The notes under the pieces are model-generated. The model saw nothing but the letters and a program-made list of their open reading frames with translations. It was not told where the DNA came from and did not search any database. A stretch of DNA of 64,000 bases from Aquisediminimonas profunda (GTDB lineage Bacteria > Pseudomonadota > Alphaproteobacteria > Sphingomonadales > Sphingomonadaceae). The DNA lies in assembly GCF_019443285.1 (NCBI RefSeq), contig NZ_CP080327.1:2662001-2726000 (forward strand), read 5' to 3'. Below, piece after piece: positions 9,181 through 18,293 of the stretch (the first letter of the stretch is position 1; the number at the start of each line of letters is the position of its first letter). The position numbers were made by a program, and so were the translations under genes.

Positions 9181-10674
9181 CTAACCAAACGCTCGCGCCA
9201 TGAGCGCATTTGTCGATGGGTCGAAGTCCGCAGCATCGCTATCCATTGCCTTTGCCATTTCTTTGCCAAGTTCAACACCAAATTGATCAAACGGGTTGAT
9301 TCCGAGCAGCACGGCATTTGCAAAAACGCGATGCTCATAAAATGCAATCAGCGCTCCGAGCGTGCGTGAATCCAGTTGGTCGAGCAATATTGTCGTCGAC
9401 GGACGATCACCGGGGTAGGAACGGGCCCCGTCGGCATTGGCCCTGCCTGCCATCAATGCCGCACCTTGAGCAAAGCAATTGTTCAGCAACTGCCGGTGAT
9501 GGGCATCATCCAGCTCATGCCCCGGTTCGATGCAGGCAATGAACTCCACCGGCACAAGACGCGTTCCCTGATGCAGCAATTGGAAGACTGCATGCTGGGC
9601 ATCAGTCCCCACACCTCCCCAGGTGATAGCCGCCGAATTTCTTCCAAGTGGCATGCCTTCGGCCGTCACCGATTTACCGTTTGATTCCATTTCAAGTTGT
9701 TGGAGATATGAGGGAAGGAGGCGCAAACGCTCATCATAGGCAAAGACCGCGCGTGTTTCGCATCCCCGACCTTGGGAATAATAAAGGTCAACACATGCGG
9801 CAATAAACGGGGCATTCTCGCCAAGCGGAGCGAGACGGAAATGGCGGTCCATCGCTGCTGCGCCCTCAAGCATTTCTTCAAATGCGGCCCAACCAAGGCC
9901 GACGGCGGCCGGAAATCCTATACTTGACCACAGAGAATAGCGACCGCCTACAGTCTCACTGAAAGGAAGAATTCTGGTTTCATCGACACCCCAGTCAAAA
10001 GCCTTCTGCGGGTTGGCCGTCAGAGCGACGACCCGACCTTGCGCATCCTCGACACCAGCAGCGATCATCCAATTCAGCGCGCTTTCTGCATTGAGCATTG
10101 TTTCGGTGGTCGTGAAAGTCTTGGAAGCAATAGCAAGAAGGGTCTTGTGCGGATCAAAACGATCGAAAACCTCTTTGAGTGCCGCACCATCCACGTTTGA
10201 GACGATTGCTACGTCGAAACGATCGGCATCGCGCCCAAGCGCATCAACCAGCAGGTCGGGGCCCAGCGCCGAGCCTCCAATACCTATGTGCAGAATGTGC
10301 CGGATATCGCCCAGCGCGCCAGCTTCGATAGCATCGATCAGGCTCCGCATGCGGCCATGGAAAGCCTTGGCCCGCTGAACACTCTCAGCAGCGCCTTCGC
10401 CTCGCTCAGCCGTATGTTCAGCTGCGCGCCCCTCAGTCGGGTTGACAATCCGACCGCTGAATAGGTCATCGCGCCGGGCAGAAAACTGCCTAGCGGCAGC
10501 CAATCGCTCGAAGTTGGCCAGCAAGGGGCCGTCAATGTGAGTCTTGGACCAGTCGAACCAGATGCCACCAACGTCCATCGACCACATCCGAACACGTCCG
10601 CCGTCCACCGAGAACAATTCGGAAAGCTTGGAACCCTGCGCGGAATCCAGAAATGCCCAATCACTCGCCGTCAT
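9181..10674 (-). CDS. pgi: Glucose-6-phosphate isomerase
   Basis: Interconverts glucose 6-phosphate and fructose 6-phosphate; 497 residues. Signatures seen are HIGIGGSALGPDLLVDALG, SNGKSV with its glutamate (MESNGKS), and the C-terminal GINPFDQFGVELGKEMAKA. The ATG at 10674 is preferred over an upstream in-frame ATG at 10725 because GGGAG lies about 10 bases before it and the protein then begins at the usual family position. Divergent from lepB, with roughly 100 bp between. Confidence 0.95.
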   Translation of the reverse strand: MTASDWAFLDSAQGSKLSELFSVDGGRVRMWSMDVGGIWFDWSKTHIDGPLLANFERLAAARQFSARRDDLFSGRIVNPTEGRAAEHTAERGEGAAESVQRAKAFHGRMRSLIDAIEAGALGDIRHILHIGIGGSALGPDLLVDALGRDADRFDVAIVSNVDGAALKEVFDRFDPHKTLLAIASKTFTTTETMLNAESALNWMIAAGVEDAQGRVVALTANPQKAFDWGVDETRILPFSETVGGRYSLWSSIGFPAAVGLGWAAFEEMLEGAAAMDRHFRLAPLGENAPFIAACVDLYYSQGRGCETRAVFAYDERLRLLPSYLQQLEMESNGKSVTAEGMPLGRNSAAITWGGVGTDAQHAVFQLLHQGTRLVPVEFIACIEPGHELDDAHHRQLLNNCFAQGAALMAGRANADGARSYPGDRPSTTILLDQLDSRTLGALIAFYEHRVFANAVLLGINPFDQFGVELGKEMAKAMDSDAADFDPSTNALMARAFG

Positions 10675-10778
10675 TTCAGCGTAACTCCCTGTTTCATGCG
10701 TTCGTCCCGTAAACGGGATGCCCAACGCAAACCAGCCCCGCTTGACGCGGTGCCGACAAAAACGCAGAGCGCAACTTC

Positions 10779-11588
10779 ATGACACAATCGAATTCAGCCA
10801 AAAAACCGGAAAGCAGTTTCACGTCATTTCTTGTGAAGCTTGCACTGTTTGTGCTCGTCCTCCGCAGCTTCGTGTTCGCTCCGTTCAGCATTCCATCCGA
10901 ATCCATGCTCCCCCGCTTGCTGATCGGTGACTATCTGATCGTTGCGAAATGGCCCTATGGCTTCACGCACTATTCCATTCCCTTTTCGCCACCGCTTTGG
11001 AGCGGCCGCTTGTTCGGGCGCGATCCGGAACGAGGCGATGTTGTTGTGTTCAAGGCGCCTCCAAATCAGCGCCAGGATTATATCAAGCGAGTCATTGGCC
11101 TTCCGGGCGATTTGATCGAAGTGCGCAACGGGCAAGTCATCCTCAACGGTACACCTATTCCACGAAAGCGCATTTCGGATTTCATTGAGCCACTTACCGA
11201 CAATAGCGCGTGCAAGAAGTCAGATACGATCCAGTTCCGCGAAAAGGCCAGCGATGGAAGCGAAAGGTGCCGCTATCCGCAGTACCAGGAAACCTTGCCC
11301 AACGGCAAAACATACGCCGTACTGGATCTCGGCACGACGCCGGCCGATGATACACAAGTGTATTCCGTGCCGGCTGATCACGTTTTCCTTATGGGTGACA
11401 ATCGCGACCGCAGCGCCGACAGCCGCTTTCCTGCTGTAGAAGGTGCGGGCATTGGAATTGTCCCGACTGAAAACATCATTGGTCGCGCCTGGTTCTCTGT
11501 CTTTTCGACGGACGGAAGCGCTGAATGGCTGGAGCCATGGACATGGTTCTCCGCCGCGCGCTGGAAACGTATTGGTGAGGGTTTTTGA
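10779..11588 (+). CDS. lepB: Signal peptidase I
   Basis: Membrane-bound serine protease that removes signal peptides from Sec-exported proteins; 269 residues. One N-terminal membrane segment (about 17-37) is followed by the catalytic serine in PSESM (Ser42) and the general-base lysine in YIKRVIGLPGD (Lys103). The MGDNRDRSADSR box near the C-terminus is the family's box E. The stop codon overlaps the TTG start of rnc by 4 bp. The lepB-rnc-era order is common in Proteobacteria. Confidence 0.95.
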   Translation: MTQSNSAKKPESSFTSFLVKLALFVLVLRSFVFAPFSIPSESMLPRLLIGDYLIVAKWPYGFTHYSIPFSPPLWSGRLFGRDPERGDVVVFKAPPNQRQDYIKRVIGLPGDLIEVRNGQVILNGTPIPRKRISDFIEPLTDNSACKKSDTIQFREKASDGSERCRYPQYQETLPNGKTYAVLDLGTTPADDTQVYSVPADHVFLMGDNRDRSADSRFPAVEGAGIGIVPTENIIGRAWFSVFSTDGSAEWLEPWTWFSAARWKRIGEGF

Positions 11589-12247
11589 GCGATATTTCCG
11601 CTTGGCTTCAAGAAGCCCTTGGCGCTGCCCCCAAGGATCAATCCCTTTATGTGCGCGCATTGACTCACGGCAGCCACGGAGGCGAGACATATGAGCGTCT
11701 TGAATTTCTGGGCGACCGAGTGCTTGGCCTCGTGATTGCAGATTGGCTTTATGCGACATACGAAAACGACGCCGAAGGAAAGCTATCCTTCCGGCTGAAC
11801 GCTTTGGTAACACGCGCCAGTTGCGCGCGGGTGGGTCGTGAAATCGGCGTGGTGCCCCACATCAGGCTCGGCAAGCAGGCGCGCGACGACGGAGCCTATG
11901 ACAGTGATAATGTTATAGGAGACGTCGTAGAGGCGCTTATTGGCGCGTTGTGGTTAGATCACGGGCTGGAACCGGCCCGAAACTTCGTCCGAAAACAGTG
12001 GGCGGGAATGATGGAGGGACAGCAAAGCGCGCCGCGCCATCCCAAATCTGAATTGCAGGAATGGGCTGCCTCGCACAATCGCAAGCCCCCCATATACACG
12101 ATAACCGACCGCTCCGGACCACACCATGCACCCCGGTTCAGAGTTTCGGTGTCATTGGGCTCGGCAGGAGAAGCCTCCGCTGAGGGAAGTTCAAAGCAGG
12201 AAGCCGAGACAGCGGCGGCGGCCGCGATGCTGGCGCAGTTGAAATGA
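11585..12247 (+). CDS. rnc: Ribonuclease III
   Basis: Double-strand-specific endoribonuclease of 220 residues, processing rRNA precursors and structured mRNAs. The nuclease signature ERLEFLGDRVLG (37-48) carries the catalytic acids. DVVEALIGALWLD is the second acidic block, and a double-stranded-RNA-binding domain fills about 150-220 (PKSELQEWAAS to SKQEAETAAAAAML). The start is a TTG overlapping the lepB stop (TTGA), indicating coupled translation. The stop overlaps the era ATG (ATGA). Confidence 0.95.
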   Translation: MSDISAWLQEALGAAPKDQSLYVRALTHGSHGGETYERLEFLGDRVLGLVIADWLYATYENDAEGKLSFRLNALVTRASCARVGREIGVVPHIRLGKQARDDGAYDSDNVIGDVVEALIGALWLDHGLEPARNFVRKQWAGMMEGQQSAPRHPKSELQEWAASHNRKPPIYTITDRSGPHHAPRFRVSVSLGSAGEASAEGSSKQEAETAAAAAMLAQLK

Positions 12248-13137
12248 CACAAAAATGCGGCGTAATTGCTGTCGTTGGCGCTCCCAATGCGGGCAAATCG
12301 ACGCTGGTCAATTCATTGGTTGGCCAGAAGGTGGCAATCGTGTCGCCGAAAGCACAAACGACCCGCGTCCGGCTCATGGGCATTGCGATTGAAGGCGACT
12401 GCCAGATGATGCTCGTCGACACGCCCGGCATTTTCGAGCCAAAGCGGCGGTTGGACCGCGCCATGGTTCAAGCGGCCTGGAGCGGTGCATCCGAAGCAGA
12501 CCTGATCGCACTTGTGGTTGACGGCAAAGGTGGCCTTGGACCCAAGGTCGAGCCAATTGCAAAGGCATTGCAGGACAGGCCGGAGCCGAAGATATTGATC
12601 ATCAACAAGGTCGATATCGCCGACAAGGCAAAGTTGCTTGTCCATGCGGAGCGACTCAATCAATGGGCAAAATTTGATGAGACCTGGTTTGTAAGTGCCG
12701 CAACGGGAGACGGCATTGCCGAGCTCAAGCAGGCCCTTGCGCGGTCAATGCCTGAAGGGCCCTGGCATTTTCCTGAAGATCAGGTCTCTGACGCCACTGA
12801 CCGCATGAATGCCGCCGAAATCACGCGAGAGCAGCTTTATCTCCAGCTTCATGCCGAACTGCCCTATGCCAGCAGCGTGGAAACCGAGAAATACAGCGAA
12901 CGCGATGACGGCTCAGTTGAAATTCACCAGCAAATTCTCGTCGAACGCCCTTCGCAACGCGCGATCATCCTTGGCAAGGGCGGTGCTCGGCTGAAGGAAA
13001 TTGGCTCAGTTGCCCGAAAGGAAATTGCGAATTCGCTCGGTCGTCGCGTGCACCTTTATCTCCACGTCAAGGTAAACCCAAAATGGGATGATGACCGTGC
13101 CCATTATCGCGACATCGGACTCGACTGGGTGGATTAG
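12244..13137 (+). CDS. era: GTPase Era
   Basis: Essential GTPase that binds the 3' end of 16S rRNA during 30S subunit assembly; 297 residues. G1 is GAPNAGKST (12-20), switch region AQTTRVR, G3 DTPG, and G4 NKVD (in ILIINKVDIAD). The C-terminal KH RNA-binding domain includes ERPSQRAIILGKGGARLKEIG. It overlaps rnc by 4 bp, and its stop overlaps the convergent sirtuin gene by 4 bp. Confidence 0.96.
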   Translation: MTQKCGVIAVVGAPNAGKSTLVNSLVGQKVAIVSPKAQTTRVRLMGIAIEGDCQMMLVDTPGIFEPKRRLDRAMVQAAWSGASEADLIALVVDGKGGLGPKVEPIAKALQDRPEPKILIINKVDIADKAKLLVHAERLNQWAKFDETWFVSAATGDGIAELKQALARSMPEGPWHFPEDQVSDATDRMNAAEITREQLYLQLHAELPYASSVETEKYSERDDGSVEIHQQILVERPSQRAIILGKGGARLKEIGSVARKEIANSLGRRVHLYLHVKVNPKWDDDRAHYRDIGLDWVD

Positions 13138-13841
13138 GCTAGTATTTCCTCAACCCATTGCGGCACGAGATCGCCTGCCTTTCCCATACGGCTCTCATGG
13201 AAAAACACGCTCCCCTGGGATGGCTCAAGATTGAGTTCGAGAGTTCGCGCGCCATAGTAGCGCGCCGTCTGCACATAGCCCGCGGCGGGGTAGACTGCGC
13301 CTGAAGTTCCGATAGAAACGAAGAGATCGCAACACCTGAGAGCAGCCTCGATCTCATCCATGCGATAAGGCATCTCGCCAAACCAGACGATATCCGGTCG
13401 CAGTGCCGGTTGACCGCAATCTGGGCAGGGAGGCCTGTCGAGCAAAGTTGATCGCCATTCATTTCGTGCATCACAGGCCATGCACCAAGCGGAAAGGTGC
13501 TCGCCGTGCATATGGATCAATCTCCGCGCACCTGCACGCTCATGCAGATCGTCAACATTCTGGGTGATGATTGTCAGTTCGCCCGGCCAGGTAGCGTCAA
13601 GATGAGCAAGCGACCAATGGGCGGCATTGGGCTGAGCCGACTGAATGTTTTCCCGGCGCATGTCATAAAAACGCAGAACCAGATCGGGATTTCGCGCAAA
13701 CGCTTCAGGAGTGGCCACATCCTCCACCCTGTGCTGTTCCCATAGACCGCCGGCATCACGAAAAGTCCCGATCCCGCTTTCAGCAGAAATCCCGGCCCCT
13801 GTGAGGATCACGATATTGCGGATGTCGACCATCTCCCCCAT
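13134..13841 (-). CDS. cobB: NAD-dependent protein deacylase, sirtuin family
   Basis: Removes acyl groups from lysines using NAD; about 235 residues. Visible marks are GAGISAESGIGTFRD, QNVDDLHERAG, the catalytic histidine in MHGEHL, a zinc site of two CxxC pairs (CMAC and CPDC) and the SIGTSGAVYPAAG segment. Two close in-frame ATGs (13841 and 13832) are both possible starts, and neither has a well-spaced ribosome site. In bacteria this enzyme reactivates acetylated Acs, so the acs gene 8 kb away is a likely substrate; that is family knowledge, not shown here. Divergent from dapB, 18 bp away. Confidence 0.9.
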   Translation of the reverse strand: MGEMVDIRNIVILTGAGISAESGIGTFRDAGGLWEQHRVEDVATPEAFARNPDLVLRFYDMRRENIQSAQPNAAHWSLAHLDATWPGELTIITQNVDDLHERAGARRLIHMHGEHLSAWCMACDARNEWRSTLLDRPPCPDCGQPALRPDIVWFGEMPYRMDEIEAALRCCDLFVSIGTSGAVYPAAGYVQTARYYGARTLELNLEPSQGSVFFHESRMGKAGDLVPQWVEEILA

Positions 13842-13859
13842 GAAGCACAGGAAGGAAGG

Positions 13860-14600
13860 ATGACGCAACTGATGACAAGCATCGGCATTATCGGAAACGC
13901 AGGTCGCATGGGGCACGCGCTCGTGACGGCTGCGGATGAAGCAGGCGTTTTGGTCGGCGGCGGGATCGACAAGGATGGCGATCCAATCGTCTTGGCAAGG
14001 ACAGTGAGTGTGCTGCTGGACTTTTCCTCGCCGGGGGCGCTCGTTGCCAATCTCGGAGCTGCGGTGGCAGCGAGCAAGCCGATCCTCGTTGGCACAACGG
14101 GGCTCGAGGACCATCATCATCAGGCGATCGATGATGCTGCACGGCATGTCGCGGTCCTTCAGACTGGCAACACATCTCTCGGGATAACGCTTCTTGCTCG
14201 CTTGGTGAAAGAAGCCGCAACGCGGCTTGGAGATGATTGGGACATTGAGATTGTCGAGGCCCATCACCGCATGAAGGTCGATGCGCCGTCAGGTACGGCC
14301 AAAATGCTTGGTGAAGCCGCAGCGGCTGGTCGAGGAATTTCCCTTGCAACCAATAGTGAGCGCGGGCGCGATGGCCTGACAGGCGCGCGCGCAAAAGGCG
14401 CGATCGGTTTCTCTTCGTTGAGAGGTGGCACGATCGCCGGAGACCACAGTGTGCTTTTCGCGACCGACAATGAGCGGATCACCTTGTCGCACCACGCAGA
14501 AAACCGCAGCATCTTTGCCCGCGGCGCAATTCAGGCCGCGATGTGGCTCGCCAGGCAGCCTGCTGGCCGATATTCAATGGACCAGGTGATTGGCGTCTGA
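13860..14600 (+). CDS. dapB: 4-hydroxy-tetrahydrodipicolinate reductase
   Basis: NAD(P)H-dependent step of lysine and diaminopimelate synthesis; 246 residues. The Rossmann motif IGNAGRMGHAL is at the N-terminus and the catalytic/substrate block VEAHHRMKVDAPSGTA lies near residues 137-152. The ATG at 13860 follows AGGAAGG directly; a second ATG at 13872 is less well placed. nth starts 10 bp downstream, so the two are probably co-transcribed. Confidence 0.95.
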   Translation: MTQLMTSIGIIGNAGRMGHALVTAADEAGVLVGGGIDKDGDPIVLARTVSVLLDFSSPGALVANLGAAVAASKPILVGTTGLEDHHHQAIDDAARHVAVLQTGNTSLGITLLARLVKEAATRLGDDWDIEIVEAHHRMKVDAPSGTAKMLGEAAAAGRGISLATNSERGRDGLTGARAKGAIGFSSLRGGTIAGDHSVLFATDNERITLSHHAENRSIFARGAIQAAMWLARQPAGRYSMDQVIGV

Positions 14601-14610
14601 AGTCACTGCG

Positions 14611-15357
14611 ATGAAAAAGTCCGACATATTTGAATTCTATCGCCGGCTGGCGGAGGCCAATCCATCGCCCGAGACTGAACTGCGCTTCAACAACAATTTC
14701 CAGCTGCTCGTCGCGGTTGTCCTTTCCGCTCAATCAACCGATGTCGGCGTCAACAAGGCCACAAGGCTGCTGTTCGACGAAGTCAGAACACCAGCCCAAA
14801 TGCTCGAACTGGGCGAAACAGGACTGAAGGACCACATCAAGACGATCGGACTGTTCAATGCCAAGGCAAAGAACGTCATCGCCCTGTCGGAAATGCTTGT
14901 CAAAGATCACGGCGGCGAAGTGCCCGCGGATAGAGACGCGCTTGAAAAGCTTCCGGGCGTTGGCCGCAAGACGGCCAATGTCGTCATGAACTGCGCATTC
15001 GGGGCAGAAACTTTTGCGGTCGATACTCACATTTTTCGTGTCGGCAACCGCACGGGCATTGCGCCCGGCAAGACGCCGCTCGCGGTTGAAAAACAGCTCG
15101 AAGCAAAAACGCCCGCCCCTTTTAGGGTGGGCGCGCATCATTGGTTGATCTTGCTCGGGCGATACATTTGCAAAGCCCGGACCCCTGAATGCTGGCGTTG
15201 CCCGGTCCAAGATCTGTGCTCGTTCAGGCCCAAGTCAGAATTGAAATCGGATAAGAGGAAGACAGTAAATTTAGCAGGAGACTCAGGTGCGCAAGTTGCC
15301 TCTTCTAATCGTCGCCTCGCTGCTCGCCAGCAGCGGAGCCGCCCTCGCAAAGCATGA
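14611..15357 (+). CDS. nth: Endonuclease III (DNA glycosylase/AP lyase), with a long C-terminal tail
   Basis: Base-excision repair enzyme removing oxidised pyrimidines. The helix-hairpin-helix LPGVGRKTA contains catalytic Lys120, and Asp138 (AVDTHIFR) is the second catalytic residue, both at the positions known in the E. coli enzyme. The 4Fe-4S site is C-x6-C-x2-C-x5-C (CKARTPECWRCPVQDLC). The protein has 248 residues because a basic tail of about 40 follows the cluster. The last 71 bp of the gene overlap the start of the next gene in another frame. Confidence 0.93.
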   Translation: MKKSDIFEFYRRLAEANPSPETELRFNNNFQLLVAVVLSAQSTDVGVNKATRLLFDEVRTPAQMLELGETGLKDHIKTIGLFNAKAKNVIALSEMLVKDHGGEVPADRDALEKLPGVGRKTANVVMNCAFGAETFAVDTHIFRVGNRTGIAPGKTPLAVEKQLEAKTPAPFRVGAHHWLILLGRYICKARTPECWRCPVQDLCSFRPKSELKSDKRKTVNLAGDSGAQVASSNRRLAARQQRSRPRKA

Positions 15358-15679
15358 ACCCAAGGCACCGCCGGAAGCTCGCGAAACCGGAGCGCCTGTA
15401 GATTGCATCTCCATTTCACAAATCCGTGAAAGCCGGGTGCGGAGTGATCAGGTCATCGATTTTCGGACGAGCACCAACAAATGGTACCGCAACACGCTTC
15501 CTAACAGTTGTCCCTCGCTGGGCTTTGAAGAACGCTTCCTTTACAAGACATCGCTAAGCCAGCTCTGCTCGGTTGATATTATCACGGTTCTTCACACTGC
15601 CGGCGGATCGCTGACACAAGGCGCAAGCTGCGGTCTGGGCAAATTTCAGCCAGTCGAATTGGTCAAGAAGGCCAAGTAA
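15287..15679 (+). CDS. DUF6491-like secreted protein
   Basis: Protein of 130 residues starting with GTG at 15287, supported by AGGAG six bases upstream. A signal peptide ([21 protein letters not shown]) predicts export. The mature part has the pattern of DUF6491 proteins: [12 protein letters not shown], then [17 protein letters not shown], a second Cys (NSCPSLGF) and [10 protein letters not shown]. No function is known. It overlaps nth by 71 bp. A second protein of the same type lies at 44576-44998. Confidence 0.75.
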   Translation: MRKLPLLIVASLLASSGAALAKHEPKAPPEARETGAPVDCISISQIRESRVRSDQVIDFRTSTNKWYRNTLPNSCPSLGFEERFLYKTSLSQLCSVDIITVLHTAGGSLTQGASCGLGKFQPVELVKKAK

Positions 15680-15691
15680 CTTTCCGCAATA

Positions 15692-15711
15692 GGGGGTGGC
15701 GCGCCACCCCC
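15692..15711. terminator. Perfect 20-bp GC-rich palindrome after the DUF6491-like gene
   Basis: GGGGGTGGCG is followed directly by its reverse complement CGCCACCCCC, 13 bp behind the stop codon and 24 bp before tRNA-Arg. It can form a strong hairpin, but no U-run follows, so it may be a factor-assisted terminator or an mRNA 3'-end stabiliser. Confidence 0.45.
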
Positions 15712-15735
15712 GGCCCTGCTAACGGCGCTGCTCTG

Positions 15736-15812
<77 letters not shown>

Positions 15813-15928
15813 GCTACCCTTATGCGTTGGAACCTTGGGTTGTCTCGCATACTCCCCAATGCTAGCCATGGCTTCTTAGGACCTTATTCAGGGATGCGCG
15901 CTTAGTCTCTGCTCTGGTCGGGGGAACG

Positions 15929-17713
15929 ATGAAAAGCAGGCTCACAAAATTATGGCTGCTCGCATCTGGCGCCGCATTTGGGTGGCACGGCAGTTCAGCT
16001 CTTGCTCAGTCGGTGCCCAGTGCTCCATCTCGCGAGGAAATCATCCCTACTCCGCCCGTTGCATCGACAGAAGCGATGGCAACGCGCGTAATCGTCGACG
16101 GTAACGTTGAGCGCGGCCCCTGTCCGCTTGGTGAGCCCGCCTACGCCGGCATGACCTTCACTCTTTCCGGAGCTGAGTTTTCAAATCTGCAGGGAATATC
16201 GGCCGACCTCCTCCGTCCTGCCTATCAAGGACTGGTCGGAAAGACAGTGCCATTGGCAACTGTATGTGACATCCGCGATGCTGCGACTGAGTTGCTTCGT
16301 CGCAAGGGCTATCTGGCGGCGATCGAAGTTCCGCCACAGACGATTGCGAACGGAATTGTAAAGTTCGATGTAATCGTCGCAAAAATCGTCGGCTTTCAGG
16401 TCAGGGGCAATGCGGGCAAAGCTGAAAAGAGAATTGCAAAATATTTGGCAGTTCTGCGCGCGCAACCGCTCTTCAATGCCCTCGATGCAGAACGAACGCT
16501 GCTGCTCATGCGCGATATGGCGGGTTATGATATTCGCCTGATACTGCGCCCGGCCGGATCCGGCCCGGGCGAAATGATTGGCGATGTCCAGATCGATTTC
16601 ACGCCTGTTCAAGCCGACTTGAACGCCAACAATTTCAACGCCCGCGTCACGGGTCGCATCGGCGCCCTGGGACAGCTTTATTTCAACGGCCTATTTGGAA
16701 CGGGCGATCGTACGTCGTTTGGAGCCTTCTCCACGTCAGATTTCAAAGAACAGATTGTTGTTTTGGCGGGGGAGGAATTGCAGATCGGGCACAACGGCCT
16801 GTCGGTGGGGGCTGATGCGGCCTATGCATGGACAAGGCCCGATTTCGGCCCCGGGAGCGATTTCCTGTATACCACTTTTGTAGCGGGGATTCACGCCCGC
16901 TACCCTCTGGTCAGGCAACAAGTGCGGACGATTTCCATGTCGGGGGGGCTCGATTGGATCGAGCAGCGGGGAAACGCCGGTTCGATTCAGTTTTTCCGAG
17001 ACAAACTTCGCGTTGCCTATGGACGGGTGGATTATGATCAGATCCAGGCTGCGAGTATCGCCAGCGTCGGGGGCTATTCCGCAGCTGAACCACGTTGGCG
17101 TATCGGTGGGTCGCTTGAGGTTCGGCAAGGGTTGGGAATTTTGGGCGCTTCAAAGGGTTGTGGCCCGGGATTTGTCCGCTGCTTCAATCCAGGCGTCGTG
17201 CCGCCCAGCTTCCTGAACGCCGATTTGACGGCCTTCATTGTGCGCGCGGCAGCCAATTTTGAATTCCGACCAACGCCCGACCTCGCATTTTCGCTTGCAC
17301 CGCGCGTGCAATACGCCCCTCATGCCTTGCCGTCATATGAGGAATTCGCAGCAGGCACATTTACCGTTGGTCGCGGGTATGACCCAAGCATAGTTTCCGG
17401 AGACATTGCTGTGGCCGTGGCAAGCGAAGTCCGCTTTGGAAGTCTTATTCCCGTTTCAAAGAATGACACTGCCTTGCAAGGCTACGTATTTATGGATTCC
17501 GCGTGGCTATGGAACAACAATGGGGGTTCGACCGGCAGCGCAGGGCACCTGATGTCAACTGGCGGGGGCGTCCGTGCCGCGATTGGCGATCGCTTCCGGC
17601 TGGATACTTCAGTAGCCGTTCCTCTGTCCAAGCTTGCGGCTCTTGGAGGTCGCGGAAATATTCGCATCCTTGTCAACCTGACAATGAACCTGCTGCCATG
17701 GAAGCACCGCTAA
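15929..17713 (+). CDS. ShlB/FhaC/HecB-type two-partner-secretion outer-membrane transporter (TpsB)
   Basis: Outer-membrane protein of 594 residues. A signal peptide ends near ALAQ (about 27). Next comes a periplasmic POTRA part (TFTLSGAEFSNLQGISADLL; VCDIRDAATELLRRKGYLAA), then the beta-barrel (residues about 230-594) ending in the typical aromatic/hydrophobic strand (NIRILVNLTMNLLPW). TpsB proteins export one large TpsA substrate. No TpsA gene is adjacent: the gene stands alone between two tRNA-Arg genes. The partner must be elsewhere, or the protein has another cargo. Confidence 0.82.
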   Translation: MKSRLTKLWLLASGAAFGWHGSSALAQSVPSAPSREEIIPTPPVASTEAMATRVIVDGNVERGPCPLGEPAYAGMTFTLSGAEFSNLQGISADLLRPAYQGLVGKTVPLATVCDIRDAATELLRRKGYLAAIEVPPQTIANGIVKFDVIVAKIVGFQVRGNAGKAEKRIAKYLAVLRAQPLFNALDAERTLLLMRDMAGYDIRLILRPAGSGPGEMIGDVQIDFTPVQADLNANNFNARVTGRIGALGQLYFNGLFGTGDRTSFGAFSTSDFKEQIVVLAGEELQIGHNGLSVGADAAYAWTRPDFGPGSDFLYTTFVAGIHARYPLVRQQVRTISMSGGLDWIEQRGNAGSIQFFRDKLRVAYGRVDYDQIQAASIASVGGYSAAEPRWRIGGSLEVRQGLGILGASKGCGPGFVRCFNPGVVPPSFLNADLTAFIVRAAANFEFRPTPDLAFSLAPRVQYAPHALPSYEEFAAGTFTVGRGYDPSIVSGDIAVAVASEVRFGSLIPVSKNDTALQGYVFMDSAWLWNNNGGSTGSAGHLMSTGGGVRAAIGDRFRLDTSVAVPLSKLAALGGRGNIRILVNLTMNLLPWKHR

Positions 17714-17726
17714 GATAGATTGGGAA

Positions 17727-17803
17727 TGGTGCGCCCGGCGGGATTCGAACCCACGGCCCCCGGATTAGGAATCCGATGCTCTATCCTGCTGAGCTACGGG
17801 CGC
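17727..17803 (-). tRNA. tRNA-Arg (anticodon CCT)
   Basis: A 77-nt cloverleaf on the minus strand with acceptor GCGCCCG/CGGGCGC and encoded CCA. The anticodon arm TCGGA-TTCCTAA-TCCGG gives anticodon CCT (reads AGG). The T-loop TTCGAAT and D-arm AGCTCAGCAGGATAGAGC are standard. Confidence 0.96.
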
Positions 17804-17837
17804 GCCGGGTTCCGGTTAGGCCGAGCTACCCTCAGGG

Positions 17838-18293
17838 TCAATTGCGCTTTTCCGGTGGCACAACTGGCAGCGGCAAAGGCGTTACCGCTATACCATCTTC
17901 GATAAGGGCCTTGGCTTCTGCTGCAGTTACCTCACCATGAATTGTGGACCGCTCGACTTCTCCCGCATCCATTGCGCGCGCCTGACTGTCGAAATTGCGT
18001 CCCACCCATTGAGATCCTTCGAGAAGTTTCGCCTGGGCCTTGGCCAAGGCGGTAAGAATCTCTTTCGCTTGGTTTTCCTCGCTGATTGTCGCCAGCGAAA
18101 CGGATCGTTCTGCCAGGCTATTGCCCTTTTTAGGGATAGCCGCAGCCATCACCGCTTTTTGAATATCGGAGGCGCCGCAGATTGGACAGGACAACAGTCC
18201 TCTTGATTTCTGATCTTCGAAAGAATCGGAATTCGCAAACCATGCTTCGAAGACATGGCCGTGTGCGCCGCACTTGAGGTCGAATACAATCAT
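17838..18293 (-). CDS. DUF1178 family protein
   Basis: Protein of 151 residues. The N-terminus MIVFDLKCGAHGHVFEAWF and the CPICGASDIQKAVMAA block give a zinc-ribbon-like pair (Cys8 and the CxxC), as in DUF1178 proteins, whose role is unknown. The middle is a predicted helix and the C-terminus is proline-rich. Its ATG overlaps the stop of the nitrilase-like gene (ATGA), and it ends a grxC-nitrilase-DUF1178 operon. Confidence 0.82.
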   Translation of the reverse strand: MIVFDLKCGAHGHVFEAWFANSDSFEDQKSRGLLSCPICGASDIQKAVMAAAIPKKGNSLAERSVSLATISEENQAKEILTALAKAQAKLLEGSQWVGRNFDSQARAMDAGEVERSTIHGEVTAAEAKALIEDGIAVTPLPLPVVPPEKRN

